Below, piece by piece: positions 1 through 13,352 of a DNA stretch of 64,000 nucleotides. Positions within the stretch are counted from its first letter, which is position 1; each line of letters opens with the position of its first letter. Where the stretch lies: positions 22,045,674 through 22,109,673 of the forward strand of contig CAKMRJ010003334.1 of NCBI GenBank assembly GCA_928212115.1, given 5' to 3'. This DNA comes from Lactuca virosa (lineage: Eukaryota > Streptophyta > Magnoliopsida > Asterales > Asteraceae). Under the pieces are notes generated by a model. The model saw nothing but the letters and a program-made list of their open reading frames with translations. It did no database searches and was not told the origin of the DNA. The position numbers and the translations under genes were made by a program.

Positions 1-1119
1 ATAGGGACAACGAGCTGGTGGTTCGGGATCGGGAGCTACACACTCTATCCACGGAGACAGTACGTGGCGTGCAAAAGAGTGTTCATACAAGGACTTCACA
101 AATGGTAAACCCGACAACTTCAATGGAAGCAGGGGAGTCATCACGTTGATGCAATGGTTTGAAAAGACGAAGTAGTCTTTCAGGTGTGCTTCCTGCCCCG
201 AAGCGAGCAAAGTTAAGTTCGCAACCTTAACCTTCACCGGTCGGGCCCTTACTTGGTGGAAACTGCCGGGGTTAAGTCACTTACTCTCGAAGTGGCTAGC
301 TCCATAACCTGGGCAGAACTAAAAACGTTGATGATGAAGGAGTACTGCCCGAGAGGTGGAAATTCAAAATCTGGAACAAGAACTCTGGAACCTCAGGATG
401 ACGGGCTCTGACCTGAAACCTACACCACCGATTCAATGAATTGGCTCTCCTCTGCCCAACAATGGTTACTCCGGAGGAGAAAAAGGTGGAGCGATACCTT
501 GGGGACTGTCTCTCCACGTGCAAAGTAGTGTCCTGGCTTCAAGGCCAACTACTTTTGACAGTGCCAGGAGCTGGCACAACAACTTGTTGACCACCGAGCC
601 GGTCATAATACTACAACCACCACCACTGATAAATCAAAAAGGGGGAAACAACAAAAGGAAGTTCTGGAACGAAAAGAAGAGCCAACCAGCACAGGACCCC
701 GCTAAGAAGCAAAATTGTTGCTGTCCATGCTGCCACTAATGCTGCCACTACTGCTACCACTCCAGCACCACCGAAGCCATATGCGGGAAAAACTACTAAG
801 TGCAACAAGTGACTTTCACCACAATGGTGCTTGTAGGGAGATGCACTGTAACAACTGCGACAGGAAGGGGCACACTGCTCGTTTCTGTAAAGCGCCGGCT
901 CAACCAATCAACCAAGTCGCCAGTACGGGGGCAACCCGGACCTGCTACAACTGTGGAGACGCAGGTCACTTCAAAGAGACTTGCCCCAAAGCACAAGCCC
1001 CTAATGCTGGTGGAGTAGGAAGAGTCCTGGCAATAGGACATGGGGAAGCAGTCGAGGATCCCACGGTGGTTACCGGTACTTTCTCCTCAATAATCTTATG
1101 CATGCGTACTATTCGATAG
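1..1119 (+). pseudogene. R1 gag pseudogene (capsid plus two CCHC zinc knuckles)
   Basis: The start lies outside the window. Fragments around 100-620 match, frame by frame, the capsid region of R3 gag at 14940-15440, including the QWFEKTK motif near 150-170. Around 845-1000 two CX2CX4HX4C knuckles can be read (CNNCDRKGHTARFC and CYNCGDAGHFKETC). Both keep all metal ligands, whereas R3 has lost one cysteine in its first knuckle. Gag would form the virus-like particle and bind element RNA. Several frameshifts between 200 and 800 break the frame, so no functional protein is expected. Confidence 0.85.
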
Positions 1120-1129
1120 TGAGCGGAGA

Positions 1130-4100
1130 GGAGTTTCGTGAGCCACCAATATAAACATTACTGAACAAAATCCCCAATCACTAAAGGATACTTATGTAGT
1201 AGAAATGGCAAATGGGAAAGTAGAAAGCACTAGCGATATATACTCAGAGAATGTACTCTCACTCTAGACAACCATACATTTAAAATTGACCTGATGCCGG
1301 TCACCATAAAAAGCTTCGACGTAATCATCGGGATGGATTGGTTAGTTCCTCACCGTGCCGACATTCTATGTTACGAAAGGGCGTTCGCCTCAATCTACCA
1401 AATGACGAAACCCTTCTCATCTATGGTGACAAACCTAGTGCGAATTTACAAATCATCTCATGCATCAAAGCCCAAAAGTATCTCCGGAAGGAGTACCACG
1501 CCTTCTTAGCCCATGTAGTAGACAAGAAACAAGACGTGTGAAAGACATCAAGGACATCCCCGAAGTGTGTAACTTCCCGGATGTGTTCCCAGAAGATCTT
1601 CCTGGTGTACCACTCGCACGACAAGTCGATTTCAGAATTGACTTAATACCCGGAGCTCCCCCCGTAGCCAGAGCTCCATACCGCCTCGCACCATCAGAAA
1701 TGCAGGAGTTGTCCAGTAAATTTAACCGAGCTTTTGAACAAAGGGTTCATCAGACCAAGCTTCTCACCTTGGGGAGCACCAGTCCTTTTTGTAAAGAAGA
1801 AGGACGGATCCTTTCGCATGTGCATCGACTATCGGGAACTAAACAAGCTCACCATCAAAAACCGATATCCTCTGCCCCGAATCGACGACCTTTTCGACCA
1901 ACTCCAAGGAGCAAATTTCTTCTCAAAGATCGACCTAAGGTCAGGCTACCATCAGCTACGAGTTCAAGAAGAAGAATATTCCCAAACTGCATTCAGAACT
2001 CGCTGGGGCACTACGAGTTTGTGGTGATGTCCTTCGGTTTAACAAAGCACCTGCGGTATTCATGGACCTAATGAATAGAGTGTGTCGACCCTACCTAGAC
2101 AAGTTTGTCAATCGTATTCATCGACGATATCTTGATCTACTCGCGAAGCGAAGAAGAGCATCGCCTACATCTACGCCAAGTGCTAGAGACCTAAGAGCGG
2201 AGAAGCTTTATGCTAAGTTCTCTAAGGTGAATTCTGGATTAGAGAAGTGGATTTTCCTTGGACATGTGGTAAGTGAGAAAGGCATACATGTGGACCCTCC
2301 AAGATCAAGGCAATCGAGAATTGGTCAGCACCCAAGACGCCAACCGAAATTCGACAATTCCTTGGGCTTGCTGGCTACTATCGAAGATTTATACAAAACT
2401 TCTCCAAGATTGCGAAACCACTCACCACCTTGACGCAGAAAGGTGTGATATTCAAGTGGGAAAATAAACAAGAAACTGCTTTCCAAACGTTAAAACAAGC
2501 CCTATGCAGCGCACCCGATCTTGTCTCTCCCAGAGGGAACCGAGGACTTCGTAGTGTACTGTGATGCTTCGAATCAAGGCCTCGGATGTGTGCTCATGCA
2601 GAGAGGGAAGGTTATCGCGTATGCATCAAGACAGCTTAAGACGCACGAGGTTAATTATACTACGCACGACCTGGAATTAGGAGCAGTGGTATTCGCTTTG
2701 AAGATCTGGGGACACTACCTCTACGGCACGAAATGCACTATCTTCACTGATCACAAAAGGTCTTCAGCATATCCTCAATCAGAAGAGCTCAACATGCGAC
2801 AGAGGAGATGGGTGGAGTTGCTGAATGACTACGAGTGCGAAATTCGTTATCATCGGGCAAGGCCAATGTAGTGGCCGATGCTCTAAGCAGGAAGGAGTAC
2901 TCGGGCCGCCGAGTAAAATCCTTAACAATGACATCCATTCCCACCGACCATACAAATCAAGGAAGCTCAACTGGAAGCTTTGAAACCAGGAAAAGGTGGC
3001 AGGAGAGACATTAAGGGGAATGGATAAAAACTTAGAAGTCAAGGATGATGGAGCACGTTCTAGATATGAACCGGATTTGGACACCGAAGTTCGGTGGACT
3101 CCGAGATGTCGTCATGAATGAAGCACACAAGACTCGATTATCCATCCATCCCGGGTCGGATAAGATGTATCTGGACCTCAAGAAATTATACTGGTGGCCG
3201 AACATGAAAGCTGAGATTGCTACCTATGTGAGCAAGTGCCTGACTTGCGCTAAGGTCAAAACCGAATACCAGAAACCATCCGGGCTATTACAACAGCCGG
3301 ATATACCTGAGTGAGTGGAAGTGGGAACGAATAACCATGGACTTCAAACCAAGCTGCCTAAGACATCGGGCGGGCTTGACACAATATGGGTAATTGTAGA
3401 CAGATTGACCAAAATCAGCACACTTCCTACCAATAAAAGAAACCGACAAGATGGAGAAGCTGACTAGAACGTACATCAGGAGATTGTACGACTCCATGGT
3501 GTGCCGATATCCATTATCTCCGATAGAGATAGTAGATTTACCTCACGGTTTTGGCAGTCTCTACAAAATCATTGGGAACTAGGTGACATGAGTACGGCCT
3601 ACCACCCACAAACCGACGGACAGAGCGAGCGAACCATTCAAACGTTGGAAGACATGTTAAGAGCTTGTGTGATAGACTTCGGTAAAGCATGGGATACCCA
3701 TCTACCGCTTATCGAATTCTCCTACAATAACAGCTATCATACTAGCATCAAAGTCGCTCCATTCGAAGCTCTTTACGGTCGCAAATGCAGATCACCCCTG
3801 TGTTGGGCTGAGGTGGGGGATTCACAGCTAGCTAGAGGGCAAGCCTCTCTAATAGCACCTCACCGGTCCAGAAATCATCCGCGAAACCACAGAAAAGATC
3901 GTTACAAATCCGAGCACGACTTAAAGCCTCAAGAGACCGACAGAAAAGCTACGCAGACAAGCGGAGGAAACCCTTGGAATTCCAGGTGGGTGACCGAGTC
4001 CTTTTAAAGTCTCCCTGGAAAGGCTTGATACGCTTCGGAAGCGTGGGAAGCTGAATCCAAGATACATAGGGCCTTTTGAGATTCTCGCTAGAATCGGCCC

Positions 4101-4403
4101 CGTAGCTACAAACTCAATCTACCCCCGCGAACTTAGTAATGTGCATCCTACTTCCACGTCTCGAACTTGAAAAGTGCCTATCCGATGAGACTCTCATTAT
4201 TCCACTCGAGGAATCGCAGATCAATGAGAGCCCCAACTTCGTGGAAGAACCTGTGGAGATCATGGACGGGAAATCAAACGAACGAAACAAAGTCGTATTC
4301 CATCGTGAAGGTACGTTGGAACGCTAAACGAGGACCCGAATTCACCTGGGAACGCGAGGATCAGATGAAACAAAAGTATCCACATCTCTTTCCAAACTCT
4401 TGA
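1130..4403 (+). pseudogene. R1 pol pseudogene (PR, RT, RNase H, integrase, chromodomain-like tail)
   Basis: Reading through several frames gives, in order: protease remnants (about 1130-1400, ending in the conserved GMDW); reverse transcriptase (about 1560-2400, with CIDYRELNKL and YPLPRIDDLFDQLQGA); RNase H (about 2520-2870, YCDASNQGLGCVLMQ); the integrase zinc-binding region and core (about 3100-4000, STAYHPQTDGQSERTIQ); and a chromodomain-like tail (about 4139-4403, EFTWEREDQMKQKYPHLF). At least six frame changes and several small deletions are visible, for example at the RT FIDD motif near 2110. It is clearly dead. The tail groups it with R3 rather than R4. Confidence 0.88.
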
Positions 4404-4444
4404 AATCCCAGTCAAAATGAAAATTCGGGACGAAATTCCTTCTA

Positions 4445-4455
4445 ACGGGGGATGA
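4445..4455 (+). other. R1 polypurine tract
   Basis: The purine-rich run ACGGGGGATGA directly precedes the LTR start TGTGACAACC. This is where plus-strand DNA priming occurs in LTR elements. R3 has the same arrangement at 36626-36637. Confidence 0.75.
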
Positions 4456-7308
4456 TGTGACAACCGTCAAATTTCGGTCAATTCAAAGTCAAAGTCAAAC
4501 CGGTCAACTCCAATAACCCTGTATGCTAGGGTTTACGTTATGTAATCACTATACAATTCGCTATTTTAATGAGAAATCATCATTTGGAAAGTTCATGTGT
4601 TTGATTTCCTTAGCCTTAACAGTGCTAAACAACGAACCAAAGCGATAAAACACTATTGCACAATCATCGGGATTGGGTACTACACTAAAACACGGTTATG
4701 GGGTTTACGAACCTTGCGTTGTGAAGCCGGACACTCAAATTAACACAAACGAAACCTCTCTAAATCGTTTTCACTCTATCTCTTTCTTAATTGAAATCTC
4801 TCCCAAATCTCTCCCAAATCTCTCTCAAAAGTTACTTAACTTTTTGTAATCATTTAGGTCACTCGACTAAACCGGGTCAAAAAATCGCTTGAAACGGGAA
4901 AAAACGAGGACCAAATAGCGGTAAGGATCCGAAACAAAGCTTCGGACCGAAGCCCTGTCCGAGGGCGAGGGAGAAGGACCAGGGGTCCGAAGCGAAGCAG
5001 GGACGAATCCACGTGGCCGTCCGAAGCGAGTCCGTTCCGAAGGCGGGTCCGTCGAAGCGAGGTCCGGCCGAGTCTCGCAGGGCCGAAAGTCAGGCCCTTT
5101 TTACCGGTTTTTCGACTACGACTTCGGTTTAAACTCCGTTTTTCATTATTTTAACGTGGGAGTTTCACCCAAAACTTTATTTTATAAACTAAGGCCCCAA
5201 AATATATAAATCTCCAGGGTTTTTATAAAATATATTAAAAGAATTGGTGATTGAATCTTATTGAGGGAATATTTGCTTTCCTTAATTTATGGCAAAAGCA
5301 ACCACCACCACCTCACTCTATGACCAGCCACTCTTTCCCACTACCCCTTGTCTCCTTAGTGGACCTTTACAGCCAATCTCCAGCTCTTCCCACGTTCTAA
5401 GAGCTGGAGGATTGATCCTCTCTCCTCATTCTCCATAAAACTCTTTCATTCTACACTTAGCAACCAAGAACACTCTCCAAAATTCTCTCATCTTTTCTCT
5501 CAACTTCAAGAACTTCAAGGCTTTCTCCAGGGATTTCTTGCTTCAATTAGTAAGTATCTTCATCATTCACATAATTATTAAACTCCATTCTACTCAAATC
5601 ATTGATATCTTACACAAGTTCCATCTTATTCGGTGTTAGATTTTCGAATCATCAAGACATCTTCTTAGTGTTCTTGAGTTGAACAATTCCTCTCTCTCAC
5701 TTTCATCTACTGAAACCACATAAGGTGAGTTCATACCCATACATTTACATGTTTTTCTTAAGTTTTAAGGGGAGAATACAAGTAAAATCATCAAGAACAC
5801 AATTAAACTTTTTCTAACAGATTACATCAGAAAAGATGGACGTTAATCACGGACTGTTTTGGTCAACTTAAATATTTTAGTTTTCAAAACTGTTTCAGGT
5901 GCAAGTAGTTCAAACTCTTAGCTTTAAAATGGCTACTTGCACATCTCCAAATGATTTTTCTACAATTATGGTGATTTTTACAAAACTGCCTGTCATTTCA
6001 GAGGCAAACCCGGACCAGTCTGTGATTATGAACATTTTCACCTCTGTTAGAGATCACTAAAAATCATGATAAAATTTACGAACAAACTAGACTCATATTC
6101 CAAACTCTCAAAATTTGCGGATTTGGATTTAGAGCTGTGATGATTTTTCTATAATTTTCTAAGAACGGTAACAGAAACTGTTTTTAACGAAAAGTTGCTG
6201 TTAATTTCATTTCACCTTGTAACATGTTGAGCAAGTGTGTATATCTTATGTGACATATACTGCAATATATGACATTTTATCTTAATATTTAGACACACAT
6301 CAGTTTACAATGGATTTGGTCATATAAAATATAAAGAATAACAAGTGATTATAATCAAAGTAAAATCGATACATTCAAACATTAAATAAACTATTTTGAA
6401 TATAGTTTGCATACATTACCACGTACTACCCTTGGTTGATAAACTATAATAGGTATAGTTTATGATACATTACATAACACATACATTTAAAAAGGGTACA
6501 TTTATACAAAGGATATTTTCATTAAGCAAGGTACGGCCATACGGTACCAAGTTTCATAACACGAAATTCCGTTAATGACTTTGTGAGACAATTACTTCAA
6601 ATTACCATTAAGTCCTGTATTGTAACCAGAGTCTCTTGAGGGAGAGCGTGATACTTGTGTATAGATCTATATTGGGTTTGACAAAACCCACACCTAAACT
6701 GCATGCAACAGTTAGACCGATAGGTCTGGGGTGACAAATGTCATAACATTTCCGACGCCTGAAGAACGTCGTTTTAGGCAACCTTGGTCATAGTATGGTT
6801 ATAATAAACTCACATAAAGTATTAACAAACATTGAATTTACGGGGACTTCATTAAAATTTAACGAGTTTATGTCGATTTAAACTTGCATTGTTTTACTAT
6901 AAATATGACAAATTACTTGTACATTTCGGTCTTTGGGTTTTAAGACTACATTTACACATTAAGGAAAATATTGGATTTTCTAACACAAATACTACTTTTA
7001 CAAACGAAAAGCTTATGAACTCACCAACCTTTGTGTTGACACTTTTTCAAAAACTTGTATTCTCAGGAAATCATTAAACAGGTAATCAAGTGCTTTTGAG
7101 GATGGGACGCTAAGGCGTCTACTATTTCATATTTTATCAACATATTGTGATTTATTCGTAAACATGTAATTCATACAATGATGTAAATTTTTTTATATAT
7201 ATGTTGGTTGTGTTTGCTTGAATTACTATTACAATTGCTGTTATGATACTATACATGAAGTCCTCCACCCCCGGACGTTTCCGCCATCCTTGGTTTGGGG
7301 GTGTGACA
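4456..7308 (+). repeat. R1 3' LTR (2853 bp)
   Basis: It begins TGTGACAACC and ends GGGTGTGACA, giving TG...CA ends, and aligns along its length with the R3 3' LTR (36638-39431). Internal landmarks shared with R3 and R9 are the donor-like AAGGTGAGTTCATACCC at 5721-5737, the block containing TGTGTATAGATCTATA near 6656, and the acceptor-like TTGTATTCTCAG ending at 7066. A G/C-rich stretch around 4900-5100 is A/G-repetitive. No coding capacity is conserved with R3: the short frame present in R3's LTR is broken here. Confidence 0.88.
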
Positions 7309-8574
7309 ATTACTCAACAGGATCGGCACAGAAAAGAATTTTTGTCGACACGATAGGTTACAAACCTCAAGTCGTGTGCTAGTGATCATTGATTAGGTTT
7401 ATTCTTGATTTATTCTTGAAGCTTTTCAAGATCATTTATGCTCCCACTGACTTCTTGACATATATGATTCTCTTGTCAAGAAACATTTCTTGACAAAACA
7501 AATATTGAAGAGTTAGTGCGAAATTCTATCAAGACTAACACTTAATTTAAGTTGTTCTAGTTGGTCTTTTGCTTCTTCAAGACATCACAACTTACAAATT
7601 CCAAATGTGTATGAATAAGAAAACTTTCTCTATTCCACAATTGATAAGTGTTACAAACCTACTTAAGATGTGTCACTCAATGTCACAATTTTAATTTTAA
7701 TATTCGATATTGGAACGAAGTATGATTTATCTTAACGACTTAACCACTATAGCAATTCCTTTTCTTAGCCAAACTAGTGCACTAAGGTATCCTTAGAGGA
7801 TGGATTGTAATATGGTTCTTTACAATTAAGACGGTCATAAAACTTGATACATAAATACTCTCCCTTCTTCTTAGATTGGAGAAACTTCTTATCTTTCTGC
7901 CTAATTGATTCTTCTCATTCGTTCTGTCATTCATTGAAACTTTTCAATGGTTCAGAATCATGCTTAATCCTATAAGCATAACCCCATTCACTAATCCTTT
8001 AGCAAATATGACGAATAATCTAATTGTTATTTATGATGAACTTAACTGGTGCACAACATCGTGAACCCGTTCTCCTAGTCCTTCACTTGACTCTTTGTCA
8101 AGGAATTAGTCTTAAAATTTCTAAGTATCAAGATTTCCATACATCACATGATTCATATCATATGATTCCAAGATTCTGTCCAATTGAAACTTGGGCGATG
8201 AGAATCTTTCCTTACTAAGAAAATTTCCATAAATAATATAACTAAGAATCACATCCATTTATTATAGAAACACGCAAACATCAATTTTCCACAACGATTT
8301 CATTGCAAGGATATAAATAAATAAGTCAAACCAAAAATTTATTTTATTCATAAAGCAGCGGAAAAACACGTCCATACAATGCAAAATCAACTGAAAAACT
8401 ATGTAATCAAATGTTCCTAACAAATCTATCATAACTTTCTAAGCTCAAAATCTGATCTTCGAATCCATGTGATCGTTAATCCATTTCTTCGTGATCAGAC
8501 TCATCTTGCTGTTCCATCAAGCTTCTTCTCTTTTCTCTGATCCTGCAAAAACATTCAAATGTAATCTTATCACA

Positions 8575-9250
8575 TTATGTATTAAGAATCAATGAATAGG
8601 AACTTAATGGAGTTAGATAGTGGATTTTACCTGAGGTAGAGCCATACTTCTTGACTCTCCCATCTCTTAGATTCTTCAGGTTCTCTGGGCAGCTTCGTAT
8701 CCAACGCCCCTTCTCTTGGCAGCAGAAACAGGTGGCTTCTCCTGGAGCGACCACGGAAGCATGGTTGGTTGAGTTACCAGACAAATATGCTCCATTACTT
8801 TGCCAAATCATTTCTGATTCAGCAGCAATTAGCCTGTAAGTTAGGTTAATGAGGGTCGCATCAATATCCATCATATAATACTCTCTTATGAACTTATCAT
8901 ATGATTTAGGGAGTGACTTAAGGACCCAGTCTACAGCCAACTCCTTTGGGAAAGTCGCACCCAACATTATCAACCTATCGATGTGTGATTTCATCCCTAG
9001 GATGTGAGCACACACGGATTTTTCCATCTTCATGTTTCATTGACAACAGGGCTTGAGTGATTTTGAACCTTTCAATTCTTTGGTCTTGTGGGTTTGGGAG
9101 AACGACAGGAGGAGGTGGAGGAAGCGAAACCAAGCTAGTCCACAATGAAAGGATTGATCTTTCACCTTCATTGTGTAAAAGACTTTCACTTTGAGTGGGA
9201 AAACATTTTCCATGGGATTTGGGAAGACCATAGTTGTCATACTTTGACAT
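8575..9250 (-). pseudogene. R2 gag remnant (copia-type, frameshifted)
   Basis: Two overlapping minus-strand frames, 9250-8975 and 9033-8575, read as one gag with a frame change near 9020. The first begins MSKYDNYGLP with a proline-rich stretch. The second has the copia-gag-like segment KSLPKSYDKFI and a zinc-knuckle motif CFCCQEKGRWIRSC, in which the expected histidine of CX2CX4HX4C is arginine. That substitution should abolish zinc binding. The protein would package element RNA. No integrase or reverse transcriptase follows it, so R2 looks like a gag-only, trans-mobilised element. R5 carries a still more broken copy. Confidence 0.7.
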
Positions 9251-9625
9251 CTACAAAACGGGAGAAAATTCAATTTAGTTGATTTATTGAGTCCTTAATA
9301 AAACACCCAAATGAGATATTAAGGCTAGGACCCAACACAATACTCTACAACTTGGGAGAGGGATGCCGTAACCCAAATTGCAGAACATTTGAAGGTAAGT
9401 GAATGACGATTCACTAATTTTCCACCATAAAAAACGAAAAAGAGATTAGGTTTTAAATGTATTGAAAAACTCCTAGATCCTTTGAGATGCATTGAACTTT
9501 TCAATGGCATGTTTAAATCTCGATATGCCCCTCGATTTGTGACTGGGGTGCCGAGGATCACAAACAGGGTGTGAATAACCATGCAAACTTACATGGTGCC
9601 CCCAATGTTACAGTCACCAATTCGA

Positions 9626-9734
9626 TGTGCCGGTTAACCACACACGCTCCACCGAACTATGACAAACATTGAGTCACCCTTTGCTACCTTTGCTTAGAAC
9701 CAATTAGTGTGTCGGTTAACCACACACGCTCCAC
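9626..9734 (-). repeat. Pair of 27-bp repeats with a GGTTAACC core in R2
   Basis: Minus-strand copies at 9652-9626 and 9734-9708 share the core GTGTGGTTAACCGGCACA, the second with one mismatch. They lie about 82 bp apart. R5 has the same pair at 25652-25678 and 25732-25758, plus a third copy at 28340-28366. Confidence 0.8.
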
Positions 9735-10495
9735 TAATGTCTTCGCAAGGGTACAAAGTGTAATTTCATGGAATTGCATCAAATTCACTTTTGCCTAAAT
9801 TAACTAAGATTGGGGATTTTGTAAAAGCATTTAGTTACTTTATATAGATTCATTATACTTTTAGTGAGGAAAGGTTTGCCCTATCCTACCCGTTCGGCTA
9901 ACGACCCTCCACCAATCAAGGAAGCGGTGGGTGAGAATGGACACCCATTAAACGGCCATTTTATAGGCCATAACCTTATACCCCCCCCCCCCTTATAGAT
10001 CGGCTTCGTGAATGAGGCCTACTAACGGTAAGACTAGCATTTAAGGTATACATATATATTTATTAATCTTATAATATTATAAGTATAAGGGTGAATTTTA
10101 AAACTTGTAAAATTCTAAGGTTTGAAATTTAAATATATCAAATTAAACTTTTAATCACAAAACTTAAATTTCAAAACTTGAGGACAAGTTTTGAACTTTT
10201 TCAAAACATAAAGGATCAAATAGCAAATAATATAAATCAACTAATTAATTTAATGATTATCTAAATTTGACCTAGTCAATATTACTTGCAAGACAATTTA
10301 CCAATTAATTCAAATAATTAATTATTATCATATAAGGAAATTATTATTCAATCAAATGTTAATTATCTTTTGTTTGGTCAAAGATATACTCAAATATATG
10401 ATAAAATTCGGATTTTAATGGCCCAAAACAATTAAGGCAAGTATCCTCAAGCAAAACAGCAAGAAATCCTGAAATCTGCTCTAACTGACGCTCGA

Positions 10496-10565
10496 ACTCG
10501 CCGAGTTCCATTATGGACTCGCCGAGTTCATGCTACTCGCCGAGTCCACAATGGGACTCGCCGAT
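10496..10565 (-). repeat. ACTCGGCGAGT palindrome cluster in R2 leader
   Basis: Three exact copies (10496, 10517, 10535) and one imperfect copy (10555) of the 11-mer lie close downstream of the primer site in element orientation. The same motif occupies the equivalent place in R5 and the LTRs of R4 and R8. Confidence 0.85.
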
Positions 10566-10648
10566 TTCATCACTCAGGGGCACAAAAAAACGATTTTTCA
10601 TGCAAAAAACAATCAATTAAAGCATCAATTCAATAGAAATCAATCTAA

Positions 10649-10660
10649 GCTCTGATACCA
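10649..10660 (-). other. R2 primer binding site (initiator Met tRNA)
   Basis: On the minus strand TGGTATCAGAGC lies one base from the LTR end. It is the complement of the plant initiator-Met tRNA 3' end and the same class of site as in R3-R6. Confidence 0.85.
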
Positions 10661-10661
10661 C

Positions 10662-11437
10662 TGATGGGTTTGAGCCATAAGAACTTTCCTATGTGCACAT
10701 GCAAACCCTAATGCTTGGATCTAGGTTTCTCTAATTGAACATGCAATGTTTCCAAGGCTTACAATGCTAGATCTAGAGATAACAATTGAATCATAACACA
10801 TGAAATCAGATCTAGAAAAATACCTTAAGTTGCTTGCTTGAATCTTCTTGTTCTTGGAGCTTAGAGTCACAATTGTCACTCCTCTAATGGTTTACAAACA
10901 CCAACTAGCAAGAGGATGATTTGGAGAGAGAGGAGAAGTGAGAAAATAGGCTCTAGGGTTTCAATCTCATAAGAGTGTCCGATTTCCCTCACCCATGGGG
11001 TCTATTTATACTATGAGCTACTAGGGTTACATCCTTAACCCTAATTGAATAACTTAGGCCCTAAGTAATCCAAGGATCCTTCTAGATATGAGGCTTGGAC
11101 GAATTCAAGATATCCTAACCCTAAAATTCGGCCACCCTAATATCCATAAGGATTCATAGCCCAAAACACAACTATCACACATTTGACAGTTTATGCCCCA
11201 TTATTCAATTAACCTCTTTTGATCACCAAATTAATTCCTAATTAATTTATGACTAATATTAATCAAATATTATTATTCCTTTAATATATTATTCTCATAA
11301 TATATTAATATAATAATATCTCTTCTCTCTTCACAAATCATCCTGTCAAGTTGCTATGGTGAAGGCAACCCAAAAGGACCATGCACCATCGGTTCAAGTA
11401 CATACTAAAATAGTTATGGACTTAGACACTAATCCAA
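10662..11437 (-). repeat. R2 5' LTR
   Basis: In element orientation it starts near TTGGATTAGTGTCTAAG and ends AACCCATCA, about 776 bp, like the R5 LTR. It is clearly diverged from R5 but alignable at both ends. The outer end is uncertain by a few bases because the expected TGT start is not clean at the junction with the R3 LTR. Confidence 0.75.
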
Positions 11438-12863
11438 AGGAATACAAGTTAAAACACCAAAATATACTTAAAACTTAACTTGACAGCTTACAACAGAAAA
11501 GTTGTAACCTGTTCACGAACTGTTTTACCCAACTTAAACTTAATTTTTTTCAAAACTGTTTAATATGCATGTATTTCAGGTTTATACCTTTAAAATGACT
11601 ACATGCACATCTCCATACGATTTTTCTACAATTTATGGTGATTTTTACAAAACTACCTATCACTGCAGCATCAAAGTCGTACCAGGTTGTGAAGATGAAC
11701 ATTTTCACCCTGGTTTGAGACCACCAAAAATTATAGGAAAATTTATGGATATAGTAGACTCTTTTTCCAAATACTCAGAGTTTACGGATTCAATTTTCGA
11801 CTTACGATGAATTTTCTATAAATATTCTAAAAACAGTGACAGTTAAGGGTAAAACTGTCAAATACATGTTTAAGAGTTATTCACACCTTGTAACATGCTG
11901 AGCAAGGTGTGTACGATTTACACTTATTATTTTAAATGTCATTTTATGGAAATACAAAGACATGCATAACAAGGTTTCATTCAAACACACAACACTTTTA
12001 ATAAACTATAATAGGTATATAGTTTGAGCACTTCGTTTGACAAAGAAAACAATAACTCAATCGACTTACAAAACAAATATTTCATTACACACTACGTGAA
12101 CTTGTTAATAAATAAATTTGTGAGACATTCTCCTTCGGGGTACGCTTAAGTACCACAGTAAAGTCCTATAGTTATAATCATAATCTCCTGGAGGGAGAGC
12201 GTGATAGTTGTGTATAGATATATATTGGGTCTGACAAACACGCACCTAAGATGCTTGCAACAGCTAGACCGGCATGTCTATGGTGACAAGTGTCATAACA
12301 TTCCGACGTCTGAAGAACGTCGAGTACGAGGTCTTCGAGTTTTTAGTATGGTTATAACATCTCACATGAGAAATTAACAAAACACTCAGTTCACGGGAAT
12401 TTAAAGAGTTTTATTTAAATATAAAACCACACACATAAGTATGACGATCTACTTACATGTACTAAGTCTTGGTTCCGATAAGACAACAACAAACTTTTAG
12501 AAAATATTGGATTTTCTGGAAACAAACTTGTAACAAACAGAAAGGAACATCATTCATTTTTATTCATAAATTTTCTTATGAACTCACCAGCTTTATGCTG
12601 ATACTCTTTCAAAACAACTTGTATTCTCAGGTAATCAGTAAAACAGGTAACCACAAGATTTCTGAAGTCAATACGCTAAGGCGTAGATTCTTTTGCTATA
12701 TTTTGACAGCATATGTAATTTATTTGGAAACATGTACTTTTGAAACGATGTAACCTTTTAAATTATATTTATGATGGTTGTGTTTACCCACTATGGTTAT
12801 GATACTGAGCATGACGTCCTCCGCCCCCGAACGTTTCCGCCGTTCTGGTTTGGGGGTGTGACA
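11438..12863 (+). repeat. R3 5' LTR, truncated by R2
   Basis: It matches 38006-39431 of the 3' LTR at about 98% by eye and ends in TGTGACA. The first approximately 1.37 kb, including the donor-like GGTGAGTT present at 37955 in the 3' copy, is absent because R2 joins here. Confidence 0.9.
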
Positions 12864-12866
12864 GAT

Positions 12867-12878
12867 TGGTATCAGAGC
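12867..12878 (+). other. R3 primer binding site
   Basis: TGGTATCAGAGC lies three bases after the LTR end and is complementary to initiator Met tRNA. Confidence 0.9.
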
Positions 12879-13352
12879 TTTGTTTATAGTGAACTAAGTA
12901 TATCGAACCACGTAAGATATACAAACTATAAATACAACGGGACAAAAATTCTCTGACGTAGCTTTTCAAAAATAATTTAAAATAAAAATTAATATTTTTA
13001 TAAAAGTATTCGCGCAATCGCACATACTAATTCAGTATCATAATGGCAATAACATAAAAGTATCAAGACAAGTTGAACACCATGATTTAGCTTCGGGGTA
13101 TATAGTCAGATCTTGGATGAATATGGCCTGATCAACTATATTTAGCCAAGGTAGGACCAATGTATGCCGAAGAGGGATCATGATGAGCAACAAGTCTTCA
13201 ACTTACCAAAAACTTTGAAAATCAAACATAAAAATACTATAGGAGTATTTTAACTCAAAAACCGTAATAAGCACATTTTAAATTACGATAACTAACTTCT
13301 TTACCAAAAGTTCTCGCGATATCCTTCTTATCCCTATTTTCATACAGGTGCA

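Larger units (their letters stand above)
1..7308 (+). mobile_element. R1: decayed Ty3/gypsy chromovirus (Tekay-like), 5' end outside window
   Basis: The order gag, two zinc knuckles, protease, reverse transcriptase, RNase H, integrase and a chromodomain-like tail is Ty3/gypsy. The tail and the family's initiator-Met primer site (seen in relatives R3 and R4) point to a Tekay/Del-type chromovirus. The window opens inside gag, so the 5' LTR and leader are missing. The 3' LTR ends at 7308 in TGTGACA and is followed directly by the minus-strand element R2. R1 probably inserted into R2, with its left half beyond position 1. Many frameshifts make it far more decayed than R3. Confidence 0.9.
7309..11437 (-). 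mobile_element. R2: non-autonomous LTR element with copia-like gag, 3' half outside window
   Basis: Read on the minus strand it runs LTR (11437-10662), initiator-Met primer site, leader with ACTCGGCGAGT palindromes, gag remnant, then non-coding sequence. It aligns with R5 from its LTR to about 28030. Shared blocks include the GGTTAACC repeats, the homopolymer C-run segment at 9981, and GTCGACACGATAGGTT near 7345. The part equivalent to R5 28030-31409 is absent and R1's LTR abuts instead, which fits R1 having inserted here. It interrupts the R3 5' LTR at the point equivalent to 38006. Confidence 0.8.
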